64,000 nucleotides of DNA. Source: Owenia fusiformis (taxonomy: Eukaryota; Annelida; Polychaeta; Sabellida; Oweniidae). The DNA lies in NCBI GenBank assembly GCA_903813345.2, contig CAIIXF020000002.1, forward strand, positions 3,200,001 through 3,264,000, read 5' to 3'. Numbering within the stretch: the first letter of the stretch is position 1; every line of letters starts with the position of its first letter. Of this stretch, positions 11,728 to 26,800 are shown one piece after another. Position numbers and translations under genes: made by a program. The notes under the pieces were generated by a model. The model was not told the DNA's origin, did no database searches, and saw only the letters and a list, made by a program, of their open reading frames with translations.

Positions 11728-13595
11728 TTATTGTTGCAGTTCATGATTAATTTTATCTAACAGAAAAACCAGCAACTCTCTTGCCTCCTCTAATGTGTTA
11801 GGGGTTGATTTTCCACTTTCCTCCATAAGCATTTGGAATAATTCTTTGAAGTGTTCCTTGTTAGTTTCTACAACACAAGTATTGTCAGATTCTAACTGAG
11901 CAAATATTTCTTGGTCAATCTTTTGCAACACATCCTTATGTCCAAATTCTTCAGGGGCAAAGTACAGAATATCTGGTTTCCCATTAACTGAACTGACAGA
12001 TTTTGATTTTTGAATATGGTGTGTATTCCACATTCTTTGCGTTGTGTCAAGTTCTCTTTGCAGTAGATCCATGTAACAATATCTCATACACTCAATGTCT
12101 AGTATGTTTGAATTGTCAATAATGCCAACATCTAACAGCTGGCGGCAGTGAGATATCCACATTGCTGCTCCATATATTGGAAATTTACTCCAGAAACTTT
12201 CTATTCTCTGGTTTGCAGTTGATTTTCCATACAGAAATGCAACTTTACATGAACAGTCATCATTTACAGAGCGTAGAACAGTTTGAAGCAGTTCAACCTT
12301 GACATTCTCAGTCCCCCGATCTGCGCGAACAATCTTTGGAATACCATTTACATTTTTAACACAATCGCAAAAGTATTTGCAAATTAACATAGAGTTTTTA
12401 TTTGAAGATCCTGCTTTGAGCCACAATATTCTTCTACTGAATCCATCCAAGCATCCATGGACAGTTAAACCATATGGAGTTAGTTTATCCCAGCCATCAA
12501 TATGCCATATATAGTTGCTCCCTTCAGATGTATATTGTCGCCTTTGTAAGCGTCTCGTTGATCGTTTGTGTACACCTTCTGGGTCAAGAACTGAGAGCAA
12601 ACGGCGAATTGTTTCATGATCTGTTTTCAGCCTGCAATTCACAAAAGCTGTCATACTTTATTTTATGCCAGAAAAAGGGGAGATAAAATAGTGAAATACA
12701 GTATAATGGTAAAGAACTTTATGAGTATCTTATTGGGCGGGATGACAGGTACAAAACTGAGTTGACGGGAACAACTGAATTGATGGGTAACAGAAAATGA
12801 AACAACAGCACTCTGAGGTGACATATACCAGAAAATGAGATGACGAGGACCAAAAAGGGGAAAATACATGTACTGAGATTAAGATACGACACAACTTTTT
12901 TAACTTATGCCACAAGTGGCAACGGTTTCAAACGTCATGATGACATCTTTTTAATAATTGAGTTTGCCTTCAATGAAAACTAAGCGACAGGTACAGGTAC
13001 TGAGATGACCTAGGTAACATGTATTGAGTACTGGTGTATGTTGAACTGACTTGATGGGCAGCATACAGTAGGTATTTTCAAGAAAAGTATTCAGTTGACG
13101 GCAGAATAGTTGCTGGCCTTAAAGTGATCTGATTGGCGGAATCACATTCCAGCCTATGCCTTCCCATACATGTACCTCATAAATGTGGGGCTGATTTTTC
13201 AAATCCAATCTCCACAATTTTACAATCGGGATTCGGGGTACCAGATACTATTCTCGATTCCGGAATCAGGACATTGATACTTCCCCGATGGTAAAATTGT
13301 GGAGATTGATCAATCAATTGACTTACCCATGGACTTTTGTGATTTTGCCATGCATACTCCGGTATCCCATTGCTGACCCACTGCCATGATCTATCTCTTG
13401 AATGATAGCGTCAGCAACTGTGCCAATGGCAGTTTTATCGAATTTTCTTGAGAGCCCCATCTTCTTTAAATCCCTCTTGATCTGTCTCTCCGAAAGTGTA
13501 ATTCCATGACGGAACTTTAACAACATGCCGATCTCCTTGTACGTAAAACCGTCTTCAAAGTATGTGGCTATACATTCATCTCGATCTGACTCCAT
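11728..13595 (-). CDS. Two-exon DDE integrase-like transposase or domesticated derivative
   Basis: Exon 1 runs 13595 to 13327 (GTAAGT donor) and exon 2 12631 to 11728; phase 2 is kept across the intron, giving 390 residues. The N-terminal 90 residues look like a helix-turn-helix region (YKEIGMLL-x-RHGITLSERQIKRDL). Exon 2 has the retroviral-integrase-like core: YIWHIDGWDKL (first Asp), KIVRADRGTENV (second Asp) and NQRIESFW (Glu). This family is scattered through metazoan genomes, usually annotated only as integrase core domain. The frame is intact and the intron is removed cleanly, so it may be active or domesticated. No terminal repeats were identified around it, and the C-terminal 90 residues are acidic and unrecognised. 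Confidence 0.8.
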
Positions 13596-13629
13596 TTCTT
13601 CTTCGATTATAAGTCATGACACGCCGCAT

Positions 13630-14160
13630 CTAGATTCTACAAAATCTCCTTTACAGAAGACTTTTGTAAAATTAAAATACTTATGCATTTTCAATATTAG
13701 TTTTGTAAAATTATTTTTTATTTTGCAAAATTATTTTTATAATTCTATACTTTTGGAAAATTATTTTGAAAATAATATTTTGAATTGCAAAAGTCCCATC
13801 GTATTTTATAAAACTATTTTTAAAATCTGTAAACTAATTTGATTTCTTTAAAGTAATCTAGGTATTTTTCCATAAATATAAAAAATAAATAAATTGAAAA
13901 ATGAATTTCGAAATTAAAAAAATCAAATCCTGTTTCATTCAAGTTTTTAGATTTTAGATAAGTATTTTGTGATTTTTTATAAGTTTTTTAGATTTAAAAC
14001 AGAAAAATCGATTTTTCATTTAATATTTTGATATATTACAAAACTAAAATTGTGTTTTATTAAAGTTTTTAGATTTTATATAAGTACTTTGTGAATTTTT
14101 ATAAGTTTTTTTGAGATTTGAAAAATTAAAATTGATTTTTTTTTAATTTGAAAAATATGT
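13630..14160. repeat. AT-rich tract with a ~125-bp direct duplication
   Basis: About 13912-14030 and 14040-14155 are two diverged copies of one segment, sharing AAGTTTTTAGATTTTA then TAAGTA(T/C)TTTGTGA and TTTATAAGTTTTTT. The rest is A/T-rich without coding. Confidence 0.6.
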
Positions 14161-14896
14161 CCCTTTTAAAGCTTCGTACATAATAGTCCAAGTTTCCAAA
14201 TTTCAAAGTTTTGTCTATACACTAACTACTATGACTGATTCATATTGTATTTATTCTCAAAATCCCCTTCATTGTTGTAGAATAAAATGTAAACTGAATT
14301 TTACATATTGTCTACTTCATTGATGTTATGTATTTTACAAATTCCGTTCTGAATTGTTTGTGATGTTTCTGTCCACACGGCTCCATTAAAACATTTAAAT
14401 TAACAAATGAACCCATTTTTAGAAAAATCCGTTTAAGCATACTGCTCAGACCAACATTCCTCTGACTTTGATACTATTATCAAATTTTTTTTCCACAAAC
14501 CCTTTTCTTGGCTGCACATTGCTTTTCTGCACAGGAATATAGAGACAACTGGTGTTCTACAAAATCGCTCCTTCGCGAATTATTATGTCTAGTTTTATTT
14601 ATTTTATTTTTTTTATTTATTTGCACACACTTTTACAGCAGTGGCACATGGGTCCTTAGGTCCCAGTGCGGCATATTACATATTAAAATTACATAATATA
14701 ACATTCAAATTATAAAACAATCAATTCTAAAAGCATCAATCATGCATCTTATTTTTAATTTCATTTTATATCTAAAAAACGCTTTGTTTAGTTTTATCGT
14801 TAGCCTTAATAATGATGTTTTTCAGAATCACCTTTGTTATTTTATGCATGCTATTTTTTATCATGTAGGCCTAATACAGTAAAATTCACTGGTATT

Positions 14897-17800
14897 TCAA
14901 TTCTCCATACAGTTAAAGCATTTGAATTCCTCCCCATCGGGGACACACGCATCACACTTTGTGTATCTTTCCCTCCTTGCTTGTGAACAGCCCCAACATT
15001 TTGAATTCAGCTTGTTCCTATTTCTTCCCAATCTACATCTTCTACAGAAATAGCCACACCATTCTGAAAATCCCAAATTTTAAGATGGAGAAGTAGTTTA
15101 TTGTTTCCCGCTTAGTAGACTCTACTAAGGCTCTGTCGATACAAAAACTAACAGGAATTGATTTGAAACTCCTATCAGTATTGAGTTAATGATCCCTCCC
15201 AACCACAGAAAAATCATTACTTATAATTTTGTTTGCCGGCGTATTCTAAAGTACATAAGGTATCTTTACACAAATGGTATCATTTGAAACCTTAAGTCTA
15301 TGATCCTCTTCATTCTTCGTCATTTTTTCTTAGTTTTCCCTGCATATTAGTTTATAATCTATGACATTAAACACAAACATGTAACTATAACTATTTTTGA
15401 CAATTTTTGATCAACTTCCAGTTTTTAATTTTATATAGTTCAATTTATGTTCTACCATATTATAGTAAATATTATTTGCATGTACATCAAACAAGCCTAG
15501 TGAACATTTTCATGAACATGATAAGCTTTAAAAGTATACTATTTGTGCAAAGATATATTATTACTTTGGGATATTTCGGTTCATTTCAGAGTTTCCAGTC
15601 CATTTCTGTAACTCCTTTGTTGATAGAACGCTCGCCAATCACTAAAATGTGTATTTTGTCAATGTTTTATAGCAAAGCAAACATGTTTTTAAAGACGAGT
15701 TACATATAATATAAGGGTCAGGGTTGGAAGGGCAATTATTAACAGTTTTGCTGGCATCTCAAATAAAAAGGAGCTTTTATGATTTGGTGAGCTAAATTCA
15801 ACATTTTTATCTTACTCGTGGGTGCTATATTGTAGGGATACGTGGGCAGGCTGGTGTCTTAACTTAATTTTATCAAAAATAAATATCTAAAAGGGATAGT
15901 CACCAAAAAAACAGAATGATCTTAAAATACACACGTTATTTTGTTTTTTAGGGTACTATAGTACTTCTTTTAAATTAAACTGACTTTCCTTGTATAACTA
16001 CAATATCGTGGAAAATAAGTATATTGTGTGGCTGTCATTTTGTTCCAACGATAGAATAGAAGTACCATTTCATTCCAAACAAATGATAACAAGAACGAAA
16101 AAATGTCAGATGTTTTTACTAAAAATATTATATAAAAAATTGATATAAAAATATGTTTAAATTGAACTTTTATCATTTAGAAGATGACTATTACATTGAA
16201 GATGTTTTTCCAGATTTTTTTGACAAATGAATTAAGCTCACCAAATCATAATAAGCCCTTTATTCTCTTATAAACGTGGTTTATGTTTTAGCCCATGTAC
16301 GATTCTTGATAATAATAGTGAAAATAAACATATTTTTATCTTACTTTTGGAACATTCAGATTGTGGCAATTTGCCGTAATAGCCGTCTTCTGGAAAACCT
16401 AAATGTTTTGATTCTGGTGTATAAGACCTACCCTCACTGCCTGATGCACCTATCTGAAATGTGAATGATATGCATGAACATCTCCTTACTAGGATAGGTA
16501 TACCATTGGTCAACTCTATCGGACAAAGTCATTGCAAGGTTTTTATTTGACGTTTTAATGCATTTGAAGGCTGTCATGACCCTTGGCGACCCATGATTAC
16601 GAGACCTCGGGTAAAAGGTAACTCCTACGTTAAATGTCAATATCTTAGTTTTTGGTGAATTAAGGTCCATTGAGCTGCTGTGACCCTTGGCGACAAATGA
16701 TTACACGTGTAGGTAACATGAGTTCAAGGTCAATGTTTATGGCTCCAGGTCATCTCAAGGTCAACAGTCAATATCTAAGCATTTCACGTTTCATGGAGCT
16801 GCTGTGACCCTTGGCGAGCAATGATTAGATGACCTGAGGTCAAGGCCATCCCAAGGTCAAAGGTCAATATCGAGGTATTTAGCACTTTAAGACCCCGGGG
16901 GCTGCTGTAACCTTTTGCGATCCATGATTAGGCCACCTAAGAGGTCAAGGTCAACGTAATACTGTCTAAGAATATGAAACATGTTACACGACGTATTACT
17001 TTTTTTTCTAATCATCAGTCATTGCTTTTCAGTACAAACTTGCTTGATGCACATATACAGAGTTAGCCAAAACACCCCTAGCCAATAGACCTAATAAACA
17101 TTCATTCTTTAACAAAAAAAACATCAATGGTGTATCATTTTAAAGATAAAGTAGTTTTATATGAAAATTGAGGTGTTTTAGGCTCCCATAATAGATCACT
17201 TCGTTGCAAATTATATTATCTTTAACATGATATATCATTCATGATTTTTTACTAAAAAAATAAATATTTATCAGGACTATTGGCTAGGGGATGTTTTTGG
17301 CCTAACCTGTATATAAGTTATTACCTTGATTGGAGTCCCATCCTCCTGCCAGTAGAAGAAATTATAAGCCCTGAAACTCTCTCCGTCGCGTATTGCAAAG
17401 TCTTGGCCTACAATGAACAACTTTGAAAGCATTTATTGTTGATCTTTAAATAAAATAATCGTTTCTTCACAAAGTCCATAAGACAAACTACTATTTTATA
17501 ATAATGTTAAGGTAAATATAAGTGTAAGTTGTATTTCTGAGTTTGGTCTTTTGCTAGTTTCAGGCATCTGTCACAAATTGACAGATATGATTGTGTAAAT
17601 TATTATACCATCAATGCCTGTGAAGCACACGTTGTCCAAATCTTTAATAAACTCTTCTCCAAATTCTATTCCAAATTCTTTACATATGGCCTTGGCGCCT
17701 CTTTTACATTTCTGTCTAAATCTCACAAGTGTAGCTTTACCAATCGCAAGAACGGCATTCAGAACCTGCATTACGAAAGTGTCTTGGCTATAGGCTGGAG

Positions 17801-20800
17801 CTTCTGTTATGATCATGTCTGTCGAACAGTTGGTATCACAATTGAACAGAGATTTGAAGTATGAGTCGGTGTAAACACTGCGGGGGGAGGATTGGCCAAA
17901 TCTGTGGAAAAAGTAGACATTATTATTGAAGCATATATGCATTGAATATTGTAGTTTCTTGTTTACCATTTGGTGATTTCCTTACGGCCCTTACTGGCCC
18001 TGACTGGGTATAAATAATAAGGAAAATAATTGTAATTAGGTCACCATATAAATCAACAGAGAGTAGGACCAAAATTTGAGAGGACCACCTATCCTTTTAC
18101 CCCAGGTTTGGCTGTTTAACCTCCCATTCACGGTGGTATGTATTATGAAGGCAGTTCCGCACAGGTGTGAAATCTTACCTAAGTTTTGACATATGCTCAT
18201 CAAATAGTTTGACAGGTTCTCCATACAGGCCTACTGATATTGAGCCTTTTGCTGCTTTCTCATGACCTTTAACCAAACTTTCAGTTCTCCCCCAACCCTC
18301 TGTTCCAATAAATACAAGACCTACAAGTTATAGACATATGTATTGAAATTTGTAAAGGGTCTTAAACATCATGTGAATATGATTGTTGATTCATTCTTAA
18401 TAGTGAGTAGGCCTATAAAATTCCATGATTCAGCAGCTGTCCGAGTAGCAACAACAAGAACATTATAAGCACTAGTAGTGGTGCAAAACTTATTGGAAGG
18501 ACAGTCTGAGGGTGGGTATATTACCAGATTAATTTCAAATATGATAAATAAACTAACGTTTTCCCCTTTCATTTCCAAGATACTTTTCCTTGGCTTCTAG
18601 TAATGGTCTGATACTTGTGACTGCTGCCACATACAAAACTATATCAGTCTTTGAGGTGCTGTTTATGATGGCTGAAATTATTTGTTCATTGTTGTACCTC
18701 TTCTGTGAACTCTGAAAATAAGTAAATCTAGTCGGAGTTAGTCCAATCACGAAGTACCCTATTATCGCCCATATATTATTTTTTCAAAAATCCCAGGGGA
18801 TCTCCTCCAGAGAATACGGTATAAACTTTGAAATATTATCAAATTCTGAAGAATTACTTGTTGAGGTAAATCCACATACTCGTAAAGTTAATGGCTTCCC
18901 ATTGTAGGCGTGTACACCAATTCCGATGATTTACAAATAATTACACATAAGATTCAATCATATAATATTATATAGAAAAGAGATAAAAATATAATTAATT
19001 ACTGTCATTTAGTGCAGGAGATTTAAAATATTGACAATTCTAGTTGGATTTTTATGGTACATATGCTGTCCTTAGCTGTCCTGGCAATTATAATACAATC
19101 TTTATACATGTCATTTGCATTTGGCAAGGAGGATATCCAAGGATCGAAACTCGATATTTTTCAACAATATAAACGTCGAAATGTCTTTATTTTCTGAAAT
19201 TATAACCAACTATAAATTCAAATTAAACAGTTCAAAAGATTCTGACCAATATCTCGATCATTTCTTGTGAGTTTTGGAGTTTTTCGTTAGGATATAAGAC
19301 AAATGTTGAAGTGAACAAAATGGCGCGCGGCTGTTTGAATTCTAATTTTGTATCACGACATGTCCATATATGAGACAATATCGATGTTGTACTCTGGGAG
19401 CCAATCCCCCTTGTGCATTCGGTGTAAAAAGAGTTAAAGTTACATTAGGTTGTAAAGGATCGCTTAATGCATGAATCCTGTATATCACAACATTTAACAA
19501 AATATAACACAGATTCTTAAGTTTTAATATTTGATACATGATAATTTAATATCTTGACACCATATTATATAGTAGAAATTGAAAACAGCCCAATATACCT
19601 CTTCGAAAAAACGCCATCTACTGTGGCATAAAAATTACGCCTTGCTCTAGACTTACATTTTCATTATCTCAATGAAATTCTCTATCCCGTAACCGGTAGA
19701 CTGAGAGGTACCAGCTCTTTGGTAATCGGGATCGGGATACAAAATCAAAAGGTTTGTCATCTTTAATCATTCTGTAACGACCCTCACTCTGCATGGTAAG
19801 TGCAAAAGGTAGTGGTAGCGTTAAAGGGTTTATGAGTGAGTGGAAGAATCGTCACATTATTACCGGGTCCGTGTTGTGATTGTATATGCTCTCAAGGGTT
19901 TTACAGACATGACTGGTTGAATGGCAAAATGGCTGAATATGTCGCACTGCGACATAAAACATACACCTAACTGACAAAACAGATGATTTAGTTTAAATAT
20001 AAATGACATAATTATGGGTTTATTTACAAAGTGATTATAAATTGAGTATAGTAATTATGACAATTACACACATAGTGTGGAAATATATATATATGAATAA
20101 AAGTTCTGATATTGTGATACCTGAATGATATATGGTGCAGCGTTACTCAATGGCAACGGGTACCCATATTCAAGGATAATGCACAAAGGTGGATCGTTAT
20201 GCAACTAAGATCCCTGAAATGTGGTTACGATAATATACATAGTATTTCCTATCAAGTACAATACATACTCAAGTAAGATTACATAATTACCAAGAAGCTG
20301 ATACTGCAATTACACATTATTGAGCTCATATTCATAAATCTTACATTAAACATATAATATACAATACTTTCATCTGGGAGAGTGTGTGACACAACTGGTG
20401 ACCAAATAAACATACATAGCAATATGTATTACCATGACTTTGCAACAACCTTTGACAATGAGAACAACAACAAGTGACACCTTGGAGTGTACGACATGAC
20501 GCAAAGAACCTAATTACAACCACTGACAAAATGTAAGACCGACTAGAAATATCAACGTAACATTACGCATTCACAAGCTTGGGTGAAACATACCAAATAA
20601 TGACTATAACAATAACTTGGACAACATTTGATTCAACATACCAATTAGTGATAACAATGTTTACATGACTGCTCATTATGTAACATGCTAGGAAAATTAA
20701 TGTCATATAACATGTGGGTGCAATCACATGACATGGATATACATGTCACGCAACAAGTGGGCGCCTGCTATGAAACATGCCGACGCGTGCTACATGACAT

Positions 20801-23800
20801 ATGGGTGCGATTACACATCATGTGGGTACATGCTATGTAACAAGTGGGTGCATTTTATGTAGTAAGTGATCAATCATGAACATGAGTAAAACTGTATACC
20901 CAAGTTGGTAGTAGTACATCACCAACTTATAATATTCCATGACACAACATAGGGGTGGGTGCAACAACTTGTATTCCCTTTGGTAATATTGGGTGCAACA
21001 AATTGTATCTCCCTAGGGTGGCTTTGGGGAAAGCCATACATGCATACAGTATATAAATTATAGCACGACCTTAACGCAACAATACAATAAAACCGACACT
21101 CCAACCATCGATAAACAATAGAACAGTTCAAGTTCAAAACTAGTATCAGGCTAGACCATAAACCAGGGTTCCAACAGGGTTTAACTCAACACCATCAGCT
21201 ATCTGATACTAACTGTTGCCCAACAGTAAGACTTGAACTCCATAAGCCAACTTTACACAAGCGAGACATTACGTAACATACAACTCCACAGGGTAGTTTG
21301 CAGTGTACCAAAACATGATCAATTTGGGTATTGATCATCAACAATGAAGAAAACTGACATGATCAAACTGGGTATGTTGATCATCAACCATGTAAACCAA
21401 ATATGGGTCAAATAATTCCAATGTGCTTTTGCATTAACAAGTCAAATCCAAATCCAAATGTAATACTTGCCAATTTGTCACACTCGATACATAGAGTGCT
21501 TACAGCTTGAAATGAGGGGTAGGGTGTCCATCCACATGAGGTATTTGCATCAGCATATGAGTGGTTGGTTGTTGGTGGTAGGTAGTTCGCCATTTGACAG
21601 ACGTGCTGACATTTGCAAATCATGCGGGAGGGGTGAACCTCAAACTTCAAGCCTGATTTGGGGGTCAGACTTCGTGCAGATCCTGTTGTAATCACCTCAT
21701 GTGGACGGACGACTTACTGGTGTAAATCGTGAGACAGTTTAGACACCTCGACGGTCAACAATAGCGACATTTTGAGTGAAGATAGCGGAGCAAATCACGA
21801 ATGATTTACTCGAAAAACATAAGATGGCTACCTGTCTTCTGCGCATGCGCAGCGCCCTACATAAATTACGAACTTATGTAAATCCACAAAAACGGCCGTA
21901 ACTTCGCCAATACGGGACCGATAGCAAAGTTTAAACTACTTATAGAGAGCTGAATTTACGTATTAAGTGCATATCCTACTAGATTAATGATAAAACATAG
22001 TAAACAGGGTGAAATTTAGACCAGAAAACTACGACAGTAACCTTGACCTTTTGACGTCAAAAGTACGAACGGAAATAAGAATAGTTCGAGAATTATGCCA
22101 AAAGTACGAACGGGACCAACAATATCCACAAATTACTAGAATAGGACACTTTAGTGGATAATAACGATCTAAACATGTATGCGAGTATATAAACAACATT
22201 AAGTGAAACCCAACAGTGGTGAGACATCGAACTGACATTACTGAATATCAGCAAACAAATAAGTAAATCTGTTGGGTTATCACACTACTCCCCCTTTTGA
22301 AAAGTGTTCGTCCTCGAACATGAGGCTGAATCGATAAAGGAGTCCCAACTGATATATATATAAATATGCTAAATACAACTTTACTTTACACTAATATTAA
22401 ATTGTCCATCAGCAAAGGTGCTGGTTGATTATCACTAAAGCTGGGGACTCCGCTGTGTCCGCTGCTCCATCTGACATCGTTAGAGTTGGGGACTTCGCTG
22501 TGTCCGGGACAATCAATTCCTTTATCAAACTCAGCATCATAAGTTTATCACATGTGACGGACACATAGTGAGGTTGTCTTAATTCAGCTACTGCAGCACA
22601 CTGAATAGATATACGCATAGAATAAAGTCTCAGTCCATTGATAGAAACATGAAGGCTCACCACAAACCAACATGACTACTGGAATAAGAACATTCTTACA
22701 ACATGGATGTACATCATTACAAGTCATGAAGCCTTGCAAATAACATAGTCCATCTTCTAGAAAACTTCATGTGCTACAGGGTTATCTCTTTTTTCCAGGT
22801 CATCTAGGGTTATGACTCAACCATTAAACATGAAATCATGAAAACAGATAAGTTGGTTAGGGGCAACAAACCAACAAACTGTGATCATAACGGTGGTCAC
22901 ATATATGCCAGAATATGAGACCATAAGAGTCGTAACCCTACAACCTAATCCAGCTTATCAGGTTGTCCATTTAAATATCACACTTCATCTCACCTAATCA
23001 CTCAAGCCCAACTCTGTTTTAGATGGTAACATACATACAGTTGGCGTCTTTTTACTTTTCATACTCAATCTGATGACCTGAGACTCCTGGCCATTGCTGG
23101 AGTAGACTAGTTATGTCGCAAAAAGGCATATTGGACACAACCAGTACTACAAACACCGGATCCATTGGCTCAAGCAACATGTTGCAAAAAGGTAGCTGCT
23201 TACTTTTTACAAATTTCTTCTAGGCTAACCGGAACCATTTTTAGAGACATTATGAGTTGCCTGTCGAGCATGACAACACAAACTTCTCTACTACTAGATA
23301 TAGTAACAATGACGGCCCAGAACTCAAACCGTGAACTGAACCAGGCAAGTGGTGAGATGCAATGAGGTGAATAACAACTGTGTGAGGAACCTCTTCAGCT
23401 GGTTTGCAGAAGAAGTTACCTGTAAATACAGCTTACTCCACTAGGTAGGAACACTGGTCTGTGGCCCACCGTTGGAGTTGTCACTCTAGGTCAGTACGTA
23501 CGGTATGACCAAGACATCACAACTAACCACATGTCCAGCACAAGAACACAAAAAGAGCACAGAGAAGGCATTGTCACGATAAGGAAATTGGTATTTTTCC
23601 TTAAAACACATTTACGGGTCACACACCTCCCAGTTGAACTAAGTCGCAAAAGTTATCAATATGACAACCTTAAGAGTGGTTTGAGTAATGTAACTGTCAG
23701 CTTTATTCCTGACATAATAAATGAGTGTCCCAATGCATTTTTGAGTTGATGCACTGAGGAACACATTTTGAACAATTTTTTGGAAACTGTTATGTAACAC

Positions 23801-26800
23801 TTATATTGCCATATACATAGTTTCTGCCGTTGCGGGTCACAGCATTGAAAGAGAGCCAATCACAACTGATTATATCCCACCGCTGCCACCAAAATGTAAC
23901 GACCCTCACTCTGCATGGTAAGTGCAAAAGGTAGTGGTAGCGTTAAAGGGTTTATGAGTGAGTGGAAGAATCGTCACATTATTACCGGGTCCGTGTTGTG
24001 ATTGTATATGCTCTCAAGGGTTTTACAGACATGACTGGTTGAATGGCAAAATGGCTGAATATGTCGCACTGCGACATAAAACATACACCTAACTGACAAA
24101 ACAGATGATTTAGTTTAAATATAAATGACATAATTATGGGTTTATTTACAAAGTGATTATAAATTGAGTATAGTAATTATGACAATTACACACATAGTGT
24201 GGAAATATATATATATGAATAAAAGTTCTGATATTGTGATACCTGAATGATATATGGTGCAGCGTTACTCAATGGCAACGGGTACCCATATTCAAGGATA
24301 ATGCACAAAGGTGGATCGTTATGCAACTAAGATCCCTGAAATGTGGTTACGATAATATACATAGTATTTCCTATCAAGTACAATACATACTCAAGTAAGA
24401 TTACATAATTACCAAGAAGCTGATACTGCAATTACACATTATTGAGCTCATATTCATAAATCTTACATTAAACATATAATATACAATACTTTCATCTGGG
24501 AGAGTGTGTGACACAACTGGTGACCAAATAAACATACATAGCAATATGTATTACCATGACTTTGCAACAACCTTTGACAATGAGAACAACAACAAGTGAC
24601 ACCTTGGAGTGTACGACATGACGCAAAGAACCTAATTACAACCACTGACAAAATGTAAGACCGACTAGAAATATCAACGTAACATTACGCATTCACAAGC
24701 TTGGGTGAAACATACCAAATAATGACTATAACAATAACTTGGACAACATTTGATTCAACATACCAATTAGTGATAACAATGTTTACATGACTGCTCATTA
24801 TGTAACATGCTAGGAAAATTAATGTCATATAACATGTGGGTGCAATCACATGACATGGATATACATGTCACGCAACAAGTGGGCGCCTGCTATGAAACAT
24901 GCCGACGCGTGCTACATGACATATGGGTGCGATTACACATCATGTGGGTACATGCTATGTAACAAGTGGGTGCATGTTATGTAGTAAGTGATCAATCATG
25001 AACATGAGTAAAACTGTATACCCAAGTTGGTAGTAGTACATCACCAACTTATAATATTCCATGACACAACATAGGGGTGGGTGCAACAACTTGTATTCCC
25101 TTTGGTAATATTGGGTGCAACAAATTGTATCTCCCTAGGGTGGCTTTGGGGAAAGCCATACATGCATACAGTATATAAATTATAGCACGATCTTAACGCA
25201 ACAATACAATAAAACCGACACTCCAACCATCGATAAACAATAGAACAGTTCAAGTTCAAAACTAGTATCAGGCTAGACCATAAACCAGGGTTCCAACAGG
25301 GTTTAACTCAACACCATCAGCTATCTGATACTAACTGTTGCCCAACAGTAAGACTTGAACTCCATAAGCCAACTTTACACAAGCGAGACATTACGTAACA
25401 TACAACTCCACAGGGTAGTTTGCAGTGTACCAAAACATGATCAATTTGGGTATTGATCATCAACAATGAAGAAAACTGACATGATCAAACTGGGTATGTT
25501 GATCATCAACCATGTAAACCAAATATGGGTCAAATAATTCCAATGTGCTTTTGCATTAACAAGTCAAATCCAAATCCAAATGTAATACTTGCCAATTTGT
25601 CACACTCGATACATAGAGTGCTTACAGCTTGAAATGAGGGGTAGGGTGTCCATCCACATGAGGTATTTGCATCAGCATATGAGTGGTTGGTTGTTGGTGG
25701 TAGGTAGTTCGCCATTTGACAGACGTGCTGACATTTGCAAATCATGCGGGAGGGGTGAACCTCAAACTTCAAGCCTGATTTGGGGGTCAGACTTCGTGCA
25801 GATCCTGTTGTAATCACCTCATGTGGACGGACGACTTACTGGTGTAAATCGTGAGACAGTTTAGACACCTCGACGGTCAACAATAGCGACATTTTGAGTG
25901 AAGATAGCGGAGCAAATCACGAATGATTTACTCGAAAAACATAAGATGGCTACCTGTCTTCTGCGCATGCGCAGCGCCCTACATAAATTACGAACTTATG
26001 TAAATCCACAAAAACGGCCGTAACTTCGCCAATACGGGACCGATAGCAAAGTTTAAACTACTTATAGAGAGCTGAATTTACGTATTAAGTGCATATCCTA
26101 CTAGATTAATGATAAAACATAGTAAACAGGGTGAAATTTAGACCAGAAAACTACGACAGTAACCTTGACCTTTTGACGTCAAAAGTACGAACGGAAATAA
26201 GAATAGTTCGAGAATTATGCCAAAAGTACGAACGGGACCAACAATATCCACAAATTACTAGAATAGGACACTTTAGTGGATAATAACGATCTAAACATGT
26301 ATGCGAGTATATAAACAACATTAAGTGAAACCCAACAGTGGTGAGACATCGAACTGACATTACTGAATATCAGCAAACAAATAAGTAAATCTGTTGGGTT
26401 ATCACAATTCTTCTTGTAAAGTAAACTTTTCCAGGATGGACCTTAAATCTCCATCAATTTGCATAACTAAAGACAATGTGCAGCATTTCTTGCTTGCTAT
26501 ATCTGGACATCGGTTCAAGTCTGTTGTCATCAGCATATGATGGGACAACACAGTTTATCCCCCAGACCTGACAGCCATGGTCAGAACTCCCTACTGTAGT
26601 TCTAATAACAAGGGGTTCATAAACCTTACATATAATCCCATAGAGAGAACCCCACATTTGTTGAGTTCGTATTGAACATATAATAAATCAAATATACCAA
26701 TGACTTGAACACACTTTTAAACAAAGAAACGAGAAGAATTCTGTAGAAACTACCAAGTGAATTTATTTTGCTGCGCTTTATTATTAAGTTTAATTATCAA

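Larger units (their letters stand above)
19773..26406 (-). mobile_element. Large-LTR, coding-poor LTR retrotransposon (LARD-like, Gypsy type)
   Basis: Two near-identical 2512-bp direct repeats (19773-22284 and 23895-26406) begin TG and end CA. They flank a 1610-bp interior and are bordered by the 4-bp duplication ATTC (19769-19772 and 26407-26410). On the minus strand a primer-binding site (23891-23874) and polypurine tract (22298-22288) are in the correct places. The interior lacks gag, protease, RT or integrase frames, so the element needs enzymes in trans. It sits in the second intron of the receptor gene in the same orientation. At least two substitutions and no net length change separate the LTRs, implying recent insertion. 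Confidence 0.88.

Noticed and set aside
12670-13100. Repeated TGAGATGAC / TTGACGGG words in the integrase-gene intron
   Set aside because: Too irregular to define a repeat unit with confidence.
20341-22238. Several short open frames repeated identically at 24463-26360
   Set aside because: They are chance frames within the two LTRs of the coding-poor LTR element.
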